Of a stretch of DNA of 22,110 nucleotides, positions 14,360-22,110 are shown one piece after another. The position numbers and the translations under genes were made by a program. The DNA comes from CAYVBJ01 sp964415185 (GTDB lineage: Bacteria; Bacteroidota; Rhodothermia; Balneolales; Balneolaceae), in NCBI GenBank assembly GCA_964415185.1, contig CAYPZI010000042.1:1-22110 (forward strand). Direction: 5' to 3'. The notes below the pieces were generated by a model. That model was not told where the DNA came from. It did no database searches and worked only from the letters and a program-made list of their open reading frames with translations. Positions within the stretch are counted from its first letter, which is position 1, and the number at the start of each line of letters is the position of its first letter.

Positions 14360-15735
14360 TAAGATTTTTCAAATGGTACTACCCACTCTTTGTGTTTAAA
14401 TCCTCTTTCAAGGGCAGCAAGATCAACATCGGGAGCGATAAACGGGCGACTGGGCCTCCCGTTTAATGTCACATATGACTCCACCGTTACTTTAACATTT
14501 TCAACGCCCTTTTTTTCATATACCTCTTTCAGATGATGGGCAAATTGCAGAATCATATCCGGCTGGGTAGCCATCATTTTTTCCTGGTTGGGGGTTAGAT
14601 ACTCCCAATTAGGTATATTCCACGAATTACCCGAATCCCCTTCATGAACTGTGAAAGAAGCATATCCCGCCTTTTCCATCAGCATAACGCGCCAGGAGAA
14701 ACGGTAACCCTGCTCGGTCCAGAACAGATTCCCCGGATAAAGTGCATATCTAAAAGGCAAAAAAAGCTGAAGCAGAAAGTGGACAGATAAAAGAAATGTA
14801 AGTATTAAAAGGGTGCTTTTTTTAGGCTGATAGGATCTTGAACTACTCTCTGTGAAAGAATTGGTCTGGATGGATGAAACTTTACTAATCACCTGATTAA
14901 AAAGTTTTCTCGCCTGTCTAATCAGTTTTTCGTGAAACTCAGATGAAAAGAAGATGAGGGTGGATAGAATCATGATAAAAGGGAACATTCCGATCTGAAA
15001 CAAGGCGTAGGTCATTAAATGAAAGCCTATTACTGCTATATAGGCGGGTATGCGTGTCGGTTTATACAACAGGAAAAAAACGATAGTCAAATCATAAAAT
15101 GCGCCTGCCCAGCTAAAAAAAAAGGCAGTTTCCGGGTACGTCAGCCATTCTCCAATTACAGGTAGGTGTGAATTAGCCGGAAGCCATATTTTCAACGGCA
15201 TTGCCCGGAACAGCCAGTCACTGTTTAATTTAGCCAGGCCCGCAAAGAAATAAACCAGACTGAGCTGAAGCTTGAAAATGTTGATATTCCAGGCCGGGAC
15301 CTTATCAACTTCAAGTTCCGGTTTTCTGAGTACATCAAGCGAAAAACTGCGGTTTGCCGGAACAAGAATTAACAGAAAAGCGATAATGCTTACAAAGTAA
15401 TAGTGATTGAGATAATTGCTTTTATCAATCAGTTCAATATAAGTGAATGAGAGAAAAAACAGGATGCTTGCGATTCTGTAACGATAACCAAGCATAATGC
15501 ATAATGCCGACAAGCCGACAATTAAAAAAAGAGTGTACATGCCGTATTCACCCAATGGCTGTACCCAGTCGAATCCGTAAAATGTGAAAAAGTAGTCAGG
15601 TTTTACATAAAGCTCGTAGATCCAGCCCCGCAGTGCGAAGCGTACCGTACTTACTAGCATAATAAAACCGAACAGGACGCGGAAAACCGCAAGCGGAGCG
15701 ACAGATGTTTGTGAGGAAATAAATTTTTTCATCAC
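14359..15735 (-). CDS. HTTM / vitamin K-dependent gamma-carboxylase-like membrane protein
   Basis: A 458-residue membrane protein with several helices in the first ~290 residues (HTTM domain) and a soluble C-terminal region matching the lumenal part of gamma-carboxylases ('WTEQGYRFSWRVMLMEK', 'VTLNGRPSRPFIAPDVDLAA'). The diagnostic segments are IDKSNYLNHYYF (Asn110, His111) and YFFAGLAKLNSDWL (Lys169). By pattern these match Asn159/His160 and the base Lys218 of human GGCX, and the His-to-Lys spacing (58 residues) is the same, so an enzyme-like active site may be kept. The human enzyme carboxylates Glu side chains using vitamin K hydroquinone; bacterial members are of unproven activity. It lies 23 bp after the imelysin gene and overlaps the TonB receptor by one base, so it is translated as part of the operon. 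Confidence 0.88.
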   Translation of the reverse strand: MMKKFISSQTSVAPLAVFRVLFGFIMLVSTVRFALRGWIYELYVKPDYFFTFYGFDWVQPLGEYGMYTLFLIVGLSALCIMLGYRYRIASILFFLSFTYIELIDKSNYLNHYYFVSIIAFLLILVPANRSFSLDVLRKPELEVDKVPAWNINIFKLQLSLVYFFAGLAKLNSDWLFRAMPLKIWLPANSHLPVIGEWLTYPETAFFFSWAGAFYDLTIVFFLLYKPTRIPAYIAVIGFHLMTYALFQIGMFPFIMILSTLIFFSSEFHEKLIRQARKLFNQVISKVSSIQTNSFTESSSRSYQPKKSTLLILTFLLSVHFLLQLFLPFRYALYPGNLFWTEQGYRFSWRVMLMEKAGYASFTVHEGDSGNSWNIPNWEYLTPNQEKMMATQPDMILQFAHHLKEVYEKKGVENVKVTVESYVTLNGRPSRPFIAPDVDLAALERGFKHKEWVVPFEKS

Positions 15736-15758
15736 ACGGTTTTAATTAATTCGATGCA

Positions 15759-16886
15759 TTAATCACCGTCATTATCCTGGAACGTAATTGAAATTCCAAG
15801 GCGGGAAGCCATATCGGCTTTCATTAAAACCACCAAATCCTGCATTTCCTGAAAAGCGTTTAATACGGGGTCATTATCGGTTTCAATTTGAGCTGAAAGA
15901 GGGTCACTCAATGCTTCGAGAGAAGCGATTGCTTCATTCAGTTCCGTGCCGGTATTGTCAGCTAAATCTTGAGCATCCAGTGCGATAAGATTATCATTTA
16001 ACCCGAGGCCTTGTTCGCCGTTCAGGCTGTTTCCAAAGTAGAGCCTGCTAACGGTTCTCATATTTTCAATCGCCAGCTCTACGGAGTATCCTCCGTAAAA
16101 TGCTTCGGCTGCTGAAGGCCTCGGAATATTTGCACTTCGAACACCGGCCGGTATACCAATTTTACCATCCCTGATAAAGCGTTCATAGTGAAGGATGAAA
16201 GCATTGATAAGCTGTCCAAGCGAACTTCCCACATCAACACCGGCATTACTTTCGTCCAGAAATTCGGCTATGAAGTTACCATCCTCCGGGCTCCATGCTT
16301 CATAAGTTGCATCCACCGCCGATTTGATAAGATCGATGTTTTCCTGAAGATACTGTAACCTGTTGTCAGCATTTGAATCATCGGTATATGCGGCCACGAC
16401 GTCAGCATCACTTTCACCGACTCCGTGTAACAGGTAACCCAGGGCGGGAAATCCTGCTGCATCACGGTTTCCAATCGTATTCAGGTTAAAATCACCCGAT
16501 TCTATGTTCGAATCTATTTTATCAGTATCAGCGGGAAATGTATTGAGAATGACACGCAGAATATTCGATTCGGCAGGGCCAAACTGGAACACATTTGCAT
16601 TTTGCCAGGAAAGCCTTGCCTCTTTCAAATTATTTTGTGCAGAAGATAACGTTGTCTCATTAGGATCCGAGGCAAATTCGTCCAGGCTTGAATTCAATTC
16701 ATCAACGTTGCTTTTCAGTTCTTCATAAGACGGAAGTATGATGTTGTTTCCAAAATTGTTTAGCATCTCAGCTCTGTCAAAATCATTTTCATCTGTATTT
16801 GTTACGCTGTTATCACTCCCACAGGCATACAAAATGGATGCTAAAATGAGTAAAATTGCCGGTGTTATAGATTTAAAAAATTTCAT
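15759..16886 (-). CDS. Imelysin-family lipoprotein (EfeO-like iron-binding)
   Basis: A 375-residue lipoprotein with signal segment and lipobox SILYAC (Cys22). The mature part is mostly helical, as in the imelysin/EfeO family: 'LKEARLSWQNANVFQFGPAE' near residues 87-106 and 'HYERFIRDGKIGIPAG' near 235-250 are recognisable family segments. The GxHxxE motif described for classical imelysin is replaced at about 145-150 by GFPALG, as happens in a Bacteroidota subgroup, so the metal site must differ or be absent. Proteins of this family are periplasmic or surface iron-uptake factors and are often iron regulated. It follows the DUF4856 gene by 95 bp with a hairpin in between and precedes the carboxylase-like gene. 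Confidence 0.87.
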   Translation of the reverse strand: MKFFKSITPAILLILASILYACGSDNSVTNTDENDFDRAEMLNNFGNNIILPSYEELKSNVDELNSSLDEFASDPNETTLSSAQNNLKEARLSWQNANVFQFGPAESNILRVILNTFPADTDKIDSNIESGDFNLNTIGNRDAAGFPALGYLLHGVGESDADVVAAYTDDSNADNRLQYLQENIDLIKSAVDATYEAWSPEDGNFIAEFLDESNAGVDVGSSLGQLINAFILHYERFIRDGKIGIPAGVRSANIPRPSAAEAFYGGYSVELAIENMRTVSRLYFGNSLNGEQGLGLNDNLIALDAQDLADNTGTELNEAIASLEALSDPLSAQIETDNDPVLNAFQEMQDLVVLMKADMASRLGISITFQDNDGD

Positions 16887-16912
16887 GGAATACGGATTTT
16901 ATAAATAAAAGG

Positions 16913-16943
16913 AGCTTTGCCGGATATTATTTCCGGCAAAGCT
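16913..16943 (-). promoter_or_regulatory. Intercistronic hairpin between DUF4856 and imelysin genes
   Basis: AGCTTTGCCGGA (16913-16924) pairs perfectly with TCCGGCAAAGCT (16932-16943) around a 7-base loop. In the direction of transcription it is followed by CCTTTTATTTATAAAA. It could be a partial terminator or an mRNA-stabilising structure that makes the DUF4856 message more abundant than the rest of the operon. Confidence 0.5.
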
Positions 16944-16981
16944 GCAAAATTAAAGATTATTATAAGTTAAATTTTTATCAA

Positions 16982-18240
16982 TTAGAGGTCGTCCTGAACC
17001 GGTTCAAGCTTTGGATAAATCTCTACCAATGTTGATTTGGCGTTATTTAAGCCTGCCGGGGTTACGTTCCAGAAATTGCCGTCCTGACCAAAATCGGTTT
17101 CCTGTATTTGTTCAATTTGTTCAAGTGTAATCTTTCTTCTGGGGCTGTATTTCANNNNNNNNNNNNNNNNNNNNNNNNNNNNNNNNNNNNNNNNNNNNNN
17201 NNNNNNNNNNNNNNNNNNNNNNNNNNNNNNNNNNNNNNNNNNNNNNNNNNNNNNGGCCATGGAGATGTGAAATCAAGTGGCGGATCCCAGTAGCCAAAGG
17301 CTTCATCCCAGCCGTGTTCCATGGGTGTATCGTTACTTCCATCCCGGAAATCAACATTTTCAACAGCATCTCCTGTCCTGCTGTCGGTCAGATACACATT
17401 AAAGATTTGGTTGAAGAAAACAGCACCCATTAATCCTTTTTCAATAAACTGGGTAAATTCCCTTCCGTTTTCATCGACAAGAATAGTATTTCCGCTGTTT
17501 TCCCGTACAATCAAACCGGCTGTGCCATTTGAAGCGGTAACTCCGCTTGCGCCGGCTTCACTGGCTGAAGCTGCTCTTGCAAACAGGTCTTCAAAGAGTT
17601 GATTGTCGAGATCAGGAGCAAATGTTTTGTTTTTTAGCTGCCGATCGGAAGTGAATGAAAAATTTCCAGCTCCATTTCCGCCGGTATTTTCAAACATATC
17701 CAAAAAATCCTGTTCAAAAACCATTTCACCACGATCAGCACGGCCAATATAGGCTTTGATCTCCTCTACCATGTCAAGACGGTCGGTTTGGCCGGGATGA
17801 TGAACCGTGCTTTCACCGCTTCTTGTGAAGACATAAGTTTCAGGAGTTTCGATTAATTTTCCTGTAGTAACTTTTGCAGAAATTTCAGATTCCTGTCCTG
17901 CCTGATCTGTTAAAGTAAACAAAAGGGAAAATTCGGTTCCAAGCATTGATTCAGCAGGAATCTGAAACAAATGAGTAAATTCCTGGCTTGTTGCGCCTTC
18001 ATTGACGTTTAATGTCTCCGGTTCACCGCCATCTACAGAAAGGTTTAATGATTGTATTCCTTCTTCTGCTTCGAGGGTAAAGCTCAGTTCAACCTCGGTT
18101 CCGCGGCCTCCGGTAACTTCCAGATCCTGCCCGTTAATTCCGGGTGCAGCCGTGTCGTTGTTATTATTGTCACAAGCGGAAAACAAAAGAACAGTTGACA
18201 CCATTGCCAACGAGAGAAAAGATAATTTGTTAGACTTCAT
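16982..18240 (-). CDS. DUF4856 lipoprotein, interrupted by an assembly gap
   Basis: The gene starts at the ATG complementary to 18238-18240 and ends at 16982, with 100 N (17155-17254) inside. Signal segment and lipobox LLFSAC (Cys23) mark it as a lipoprotein. Residues about 38-125 look like an Ig-like or beta-sandwich region ending with 'AKVTTGKLIETP'. From 'TYVFTRSGESTVHHPGQTDR' on, it matches DUF4856, including 'MEHGWDEAFGYWDPP' just before the gap and, after it, a C-terminal segment with 'FWNVTPAGLNNAKSTLVEIY', typical of that family's end. The two halves are in different frames across exactly 100 bases, which is expected if 100 N is only a placeholder. DUF4856 genes often accompany imelysin and TonB-receptor genes; the molecular function is unknown. 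It is the first gene of the iron operon. Confidence 0.85.
17155..17254. other. Assembly gap of 100 N (unknown true length)
   Basis: Exactly 100 unknown bases within the DUF4856 gene. The left and right coding parts connect only if the missing length is of the form 3k+2, and 100 is not, so the number is a placeholder. Confidence 0.97.
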
Positions 18241-18283
18241 TACAATTACAACTATTTTTGGGTTTTGTGTTTTAAATTCGAGA

Positions 18284-18316
18284 CAAAGTTATCGTTATTT
18301 ATATTAAATCTAAATA
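18284..18316 (-). promoter_or_regulatory. Bacteroidota-type promoter with overlapping 21-bp near-palindrome (iron operon)
   Basis: On the - strand, TAACTTTG (complement of 18284-18291) matches the -7 consensus TAnnTTTG exactly. Nineteen bases upstream is TTTA (complement of 18311-18314), three of four bases of the TTTG -33 box. The near-palindrome TATTTATATTAAATCTAAAT+A (18296-18316; ten-base arms with one mismatched pair) covers the -33 box and spacer, the position expected for a repressor. Its AT-rich TTTAgATT half-sites recall metal-dependent repressor operators of the Fur or DtxR type; which protein binds is inference. The ATG is about 44 bases downstream of the -7 box. The remainder of the 18241-18566 spacer is AT-rich with no gene. 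Confidence 0.5.
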
Positions 18317-18566
18317 CAAATTAAGGGCGTGAGGCAAAAAAATCTAAAATACCAGATAAAGAGAGGCTTTTTAAAAACTTTTGTTCTGATTTAAATTTAA
18401 TAAAAAAAGTAAAATCAATATGTTGCAGAGTTTATTTCTTTATACAAATTTTTAAAAAAAATATTCTTCTCATGACTAGCACAAGTTTATGCAATGCTTC
18501 ACAGAACTCAAACAGGAAAGAAAATTGAGTTTTATTGCTGCGCAAAACAAAAACTATTACCCCGCA

Positions 18567-21434
18567 TTAAACCGGAACTGCCAATTGAGACCTTGTCCCT
18601 TTGCCTGCCTCCGATTCAATTTTCAGCTCTGCCTTGATGGATGCCGCTCTTTTTTTCAGGTTCTTCATTCCGTTACCTTTACTCAGGATTGATGTATCAA
18701 ATCCGGAGCCATCGTCTTCTACCGTCAGGTTTAAATGGTCAGAATTATTTTGAATGGAAATTTTGATTTCATCCGCTTCGGAGTGACGCACTGCATTCGT
18801 AACAAGTTCTTTGTATATAAGCCAAAAGTGCTGCCGCACCTCCAAAGAAGGTTTACCATTCACATTTTCAGGGAAGTCGAAGGTGTGCCTTATATTTTTG
18901 CTTTCAAGTAAATCCGCTGCATATTTCCGGCACCTTGCAATTAATTCTTCCCAGTCATCATGATCGGGATTTATCACCCAAATAATATCCTTGATTTTAT
19001 CTTTAGCCTGTTCCGCACTTGTTGTTATCAGTTTCATAAACCTGTTTTCAGCCATTTCAGGATTTTGCTTTCCGATCGCTTCGGCAAAATACCCGATACT
19101 GATCAGCGTGGCACTCACCTCGTCGTGCAAGTCACTTGCAATGCGGTTTCTCATTCTTTGAATTTTGAGAATCTGGTTAATACGAATCTTGTGAATAGTG
19201 TATAAAACACTGCAAATAACGAAAAGATAGAGAAAATAAGCCCACCAGGTTCTGTACCACGGGGGAAGTATCTCAAACGAGAATGAACCCGAAAGCCCGG
19301 CAGCATCATACTGGTTTCTGCTGCGCACTTTAAACGTGTACTGCCCTTCGGGTAAATTGGTATAATCTTTCTGGGTTTCGAGTGTCCAGGTACTCCAGTC
19401 ACTGTCGAAACCCTCAAGCATGACCTGGTACCTGTTTTGTGCGGGATTCAGGTAACTGCCCGCTGCGTATGCAAACCGGAGTTCATTATCCCTGTAAGGC
19501 AGTGCAACAGTTTTCTCGGGATCCTGGAATCCGCCATACAGCAAGGAATCATTTCTGACAAATACCCCGGTAACCCGTGTATAAAATGGCGCCGGAATAT
19601 ACTCCTTATTATCCTTCAAAAGATATACCCCATCCGTACCCGAAAACCAGATTGTTTCGTCCAAACATTCGATATCATATACGGATTCGTTCGGCTTGCG
19701 GGCAATGTCTTTGTACAGGGCTTCTTCAAATTCCCAGCCCGGCTGCGTTCGCCTTCCCTGTTTTATTTTTCTTCCCGCCCGGAGCCAGATGCTTCTCTCA
19801 TTACACGATTCAAATACCGATACCTGTTGAGAACTGACATCATCATCCTCAATGGAATCATCTTTATAAATAACGCCTTCATCCGGATTCATGAGATAGA
19901 GCCCCTTTATCGTCCCAATTAAAAATATTCCGTCATGCTGTTCAATAAAATACGTTTGATCAGGACTTTCGGGGAAAGGGTAGCCATCCAGATGCCTGCC
20001 ATCCAATCCATATTCCGTGATAGCCTCATTGTCTAAAACCCACAGCTTGTCCCGGTACAAAATTAAATCCGAGATTCGATCAGAATGTGAGACCAATAGT
20101 TCCGGTTCAAGCCGATTTTGTGTGTCGGCTTCATGGATTGTGTTATTTGATGTAAGGTAAATAACAGGATTTTCTCCACTGCTGTAAAGGTGGGTGAAAA
20201 CTTGCGATATTGACTGGGTAACCATGCCATTCTCAACCACTTTCACACCTTCGGGATCGGCTGCGATCAATTTTGAACCTGCACGGGTGACATCATAAAT
20301 TCTTGCTACTCCGGGCACCTTATTTATTTCAGGCAAAAAATTACTGTTCAGATCTGTTTTAATCGTATAGAGTCCTTCGGTTGAACCCGCATACACACTT
20401 GAATCAACAGAAACAATGTTCGTAATAATGCCTTTCAATCCGGCCCTTTCATCAATCCGGGTCACAGGTTTATTCAGATAAATACGGCTAAGCCCGTTAT
20501 CAAGGGCAGCCCAGAGTGTGGATTCACTGTCGGCAAATACATCATATACAATATTGGTGGACAGCCCTTTCTCTTCATCGATGATATTCAGCAACTTACC
20601 CGATTCATCTATGATCAGAACACCTCCTTTCAGAGTAGCTATGGCAATCTGTCCGTCTTGTAATTTTGTTGTGCGGTAGATATTGAAATCCGATACAAGC
20701 CGGCTTGCACGATTTTTGACCGGCGTAAACCGTCCGTTTCTGTATTCCGTAATACCGTGTTCACGGGAAAATACGAGCGAGTGACTTTCAAAATTTTCTA
20801 TACTGAAAACCTTGTCATCAGAAAAAAGCCCGCTTCCTTCAACTTCGGTAAATTTATCCCCGTCTATTTCATAAAATCCCTTGCCCTCAAAGCGGGTTAT
20901 CATACGCTCACCAAGAGTCAAAAGCTGATCAAAATCTTGATCTGCCTCAATCACTTCAACACTGCCGGTATTCAATTTATAACGTAAAAGATAATCGGGC
21001 GTTTGAAAGTAGATTGAACCATTGAATTCTGCCGTCCTCCAAATATAGCCGTAGTTAAGCGAATCCAAACCATGCTCGTCATGCAGGCTGTGCAGCGCAA
21101 CATTTCCGAGGCTGTCACTTGTGATATAACCGAAATCATCAAAACCGCCGTAATAAACATTGTGGTCGCTTGCCAGAAACAATGTACGCTTTATTTCCAC
21201 CGGTTTGGACAGGTAGGCAGTGCCCCATTCAACGCCGTCATAAGTTAACAAACCGGCTGAGTTGCCGATAAACATCAGGCCTGATGAATCCTGCGCTAAA
21301 GCCCAGTTTTGACGGTTATTTTGATAATCTTCGGGGGAGATATTCTGGATTAAGGGTATGCCCTGTCCTTCTGCCAGTACAGGCAATAACAGCAGTAAAA
21401 ATAAAAAACCTTTTATTATACCTAGTGTTGACAT
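18567..21434 (-). CDS. Propeller-sensor histidine kinase (Reg_prop, Y_Y_Y, HisKA_3, HATPase)
   Basis: A 955-residue inner-membrane sensor kinase. After a signal peptide (about 1-24) residues about 40-630 are a two-component-regulator propeller region with WALAQDSSGLMFIGNSAGLL-type repeats. A Y_Y_Y domain follows (about 650-720, 'YQVMLEGFDSDWSTW', 'LPEGQYTFKVRSRNQ'), then one membrane helix (about 730-748). The cytoplasmic part has a HisKA_3-type dimerisation helix with the phospho-acceptor His770 (SDLHDEVSATL) and an ATPase domain with Asn880 (ELVTNAVRH), DDGSGF (907-912) and GNG (920-922). All kinase motifs look intact. There is no receiver or DNA-binding domain, so it needs a separate response regulator, and none is in this window. 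It starts 6 bp after a 125-residue gene and ends 326 bp before the iron operon on the same strand. The ligand is unknown. Confidence 0.92.
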   Translation of the reverse strand: MSTLGIIKGFLFLLLLLPVLAEGQGIPLIQNISPEDYQNNRQNWALAQDSSGLMFIGNSAGLLTYDGVEWGTAYLSKPVEIKRTLFLASDHNVYYGGFDDFGYITSDSLGNVALHSLHDEHGLDSLNYGYIWRTAEFNGSIYFQTPDYLLRYKLNTGSVEVIEADQDFDQLLTLGERMITRFEGKGFYEIDGDKFTEVEGSGLFSDDKVFSIENFESHSLVFSREHGITEYRNGRFTPVKNRASRLVSDFNIYRTTKLQDGQIAIATLKGGVLIIDESGKLLNIIDEEKGLSTNIVYDVFADSESTLWAALDNGLSRIYLNKPVTRIDERAGLKGIITNIVSVDSSVYAGSTEGLYTIKTDLNSNFLPEINKVPGVARIYDVTRAGSKLIAADPEGVKVVENGMVTQSISQVFTHLYSSGENPVIYLTSNNTIHEADTQNRLEPELLVSHSDRISDLILYRDKLWVLDNEAITEYGLDGRHLDGYPFPESPDQTYFIEQHDGIFLIGTIKGLYLMNPDEGVIYKDDSIEDDDVSSQQVSVFESCNERSIWLRAGRKIKQGRRTQPGWEFEEALYKDIARKPNESVYDIECLDETIWFSGTDGVYLLKDNKEYIPAPFYTRVTGVFVRNDSLLYGGFQDPEKTVALPYRDNELRFAYAAGSYLNPAQNRYQVMLEGFDSDWSTWTLETQKDYTNLPEGQYTFKVRSRNQYDAAGLSGSFSFEILPPWYRTWWAYFLYLFVICSVLYTIHKIRINQILKIQRMRNRIASDLHDEVSATLISIGYFAEAIGKQNPEMAENRFMKLITTSAEQAKDKIKDIIWVINPDHDDWEELIARCRKYAADLLESKNIRHTFDFPENVNGKPSLEVRQHFWLIYKELVTNAVRHSEADEIKISIQNNSDHLNLTVEDDGSGFDTSILSKGNGMKNLKKRAASIKAELKIESEAGKGTRSQLAVPV

Positions 21435-21440
21435 TTTAAA

Positions 21441-21818
21441 TCATGTATCACCTTCAGGATGATGTACTGAGGGATCTATATGATTAGCCAACTCTATAGC
21501 ACCTTTGGGAAACCCATTTTTAAAACAAGCTATCAACTTTATTTTATTTTCTGGAATTGATAATACCTCAATACTGTCCGGATTTACATTTTCCGGCAAG
21601 ATGAGTCTTAAGCCAACAATATTATTTTGAGATTTAGAAGGAACCAAAGGTGATTCAACTATGAAACATATATTTTTTTTGCCACGAAAATCCAATAAAT
21701 CGGCTGACTTTCCCGGATCAATAGGTATTTTCACTCTGCTGTTGCCATTTTTTATGTAGAGAATAATCGATTTATCGATATTATTGATAAAAACATCTTT
21801 GTGATTACTATTGGACAT
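21441..21818 (-). CDS. Uncharacterised 125-residue protein, coupled to the sensor kinase
   Basis: It starts at the ATG complementary to 21816-21818 and stops (TGA) 6 bp before the kinase start. I do not recognise the family. It has no signal peptide or membrane helix; it looks like a compact mostly beta protein, with a short N-terminal strand pair ('VFINNIDKSIILYIKNGNSR'), an IPIDPGKSADLLDF segment, the hydrophobic 'VGLRLILPENVNPDSIEVL', and an acidic/His-containing tail (HIDPSVHHPEGDT). Composition agrees with the surrounding genes, and the tight spacing suggests translational coupling with the kinase. It might modulate the kinase from the cytosol; this is inference only. A short, low-evidence gene, but the frame is open throughout. 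Confidence 0.6.
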   Translation of the reverse strand: MSNSNHKDVFINNIDKSIILYIKNGNSRVKIPIDPGKSADLLDFRGKKNICFIVESPLVPSKSQNNIVGLRLILPENVNPDSIEVLSIPENKIKLIACFKNGFPKGAIELANHIDPSVHHPEGDT

Positions 21819-21983
21819 AATTGATCTGTTTAAATGCTTGTTAATATGTATTAAGATTTACAAAAAAACAACGTAGAAGAATCAGTCACAATTAAGGATA
21901 ATAAAATGATAAAATCCACTGACTCGGCAATTTGTTACAAAGTTTCCGGTTTTGAGGATCCAGGAGTTTTAGAACCACAACGG

Positions 21984-22073
21984 GCACAGCGGACTCACAG
22001 CGATCACCGCGAAGAGTTTGCTTTATAATGAACTCTCTGTTCGCTGTGTGCCTCCTGTGCAAGATAAAGCAAA
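21984..22073. repeat. Imperfect inverted repeat at the window end
   Basis: The left arm (GCACAGCGGACTCACAGCGA..., 21984-22018) and right arm (22031-22060, ...TTCGCTGTGTGCCTCCTGTGC) are imperfect inverted copies, and TTTGCTTTAT (22017-22026) and ATAAAGCAAA (22064-22073) are a perfect 10-bp pair. No gene is seen in 21819-22110 apart from this. It resembles the low-complexity intergenic repeats elsewhere in the window. Confidence 0.45.
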
Positions 22074-22110
22074 AAACGGGCGTACTCTATTGTCGTGTCA
22101 ATGATTAAAT

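Noticed and set aside
19437..19922. 161-codon + strand frame inside the sensor kinase gene
   Set aside because: It is antisense to well-conserved propeller and Y_Y_Y coding sequence and has no features of its own.

Overview
The window looks like a draft (scaffolded) chromosome piece of a Bacteroidota/Balneolota-type bacterium. The reasons are the many secreted 6-bladed beta-propeller lipoproteins, a TonB-dependent receptor with an N-terminal carboxypeptidase-regulatory-like domain, a periplasmic two-component-regulator-propeller histidine kinase, near-absence of Shine-Dalgarno sites, and a TAnnTTTG-type promoter. A run of exactly 100 N at 17155-17254 is an assembly gap inside a gene. The phylum call is inference from gene content; nothing here fixes a genus.

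Left part (1-4643, + then - strand): two successive cassettes, each a small exported peptide followed by a 6-bladed beta-propeller lipoprotein (peptide 2-220 + propeller 305-1363; peptide 1663-1920 + propeller 1961-2866). A third propeller lies on the - strand (3480-4643). The second propeller carries an in-frame amber stop that removes its last 30 or so residues. The spacers hold repeats: a 225-bp element with 30-bp terminal inverted repeats, a 200-228 bp direct repeat bracketing the third propeller, and a 69-bp double-hairpin repeat that recurs 3.8 kb away.

Middle part (4990-11606): an NlpE-like copper/envelope-stress lipoprotein, an AraC-type regulator followed by a four-helix membrane protein of unknown function, a stand-alone tryptophanase, and a tight three-gene operon of a short NfeD protein and two paralogous SPFH/slipin proteins. 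Related repeat copies lie on both sides of that operon.

Right part (11840-21818, all - strand): a probable iron-acquisition operon read from 18240 downwards (DUF4856 lipoprotein, imelysin-family lipoprotein, HTTM/vitamin-K-dependent gamma-carboxylase-like membrane protein, FecA-like TonB-dependent receptor). It has a Bacteroidota-type promoter overlapped by a 21-bp near-palindrome that could be a metal-repressor operator. Upstream of it lie a hybrid-sensor-type histidine kinase (periplasmic propeller, Y_Y_Y, one membrane helix, HisKA_3/HATPase, no receiver) and, 6 bp before that, a 125-residue protein I do not recognise. No response regulator is encoded in the window.

The most promising biology is the repeated peptide + propeller unit and the complete DUF4856-imelysin-carboxylase-TonB operon, where the carboxylase-like protein keeps residues that match the catalytic His and Lys of the human enzyme by pattern and spacing.
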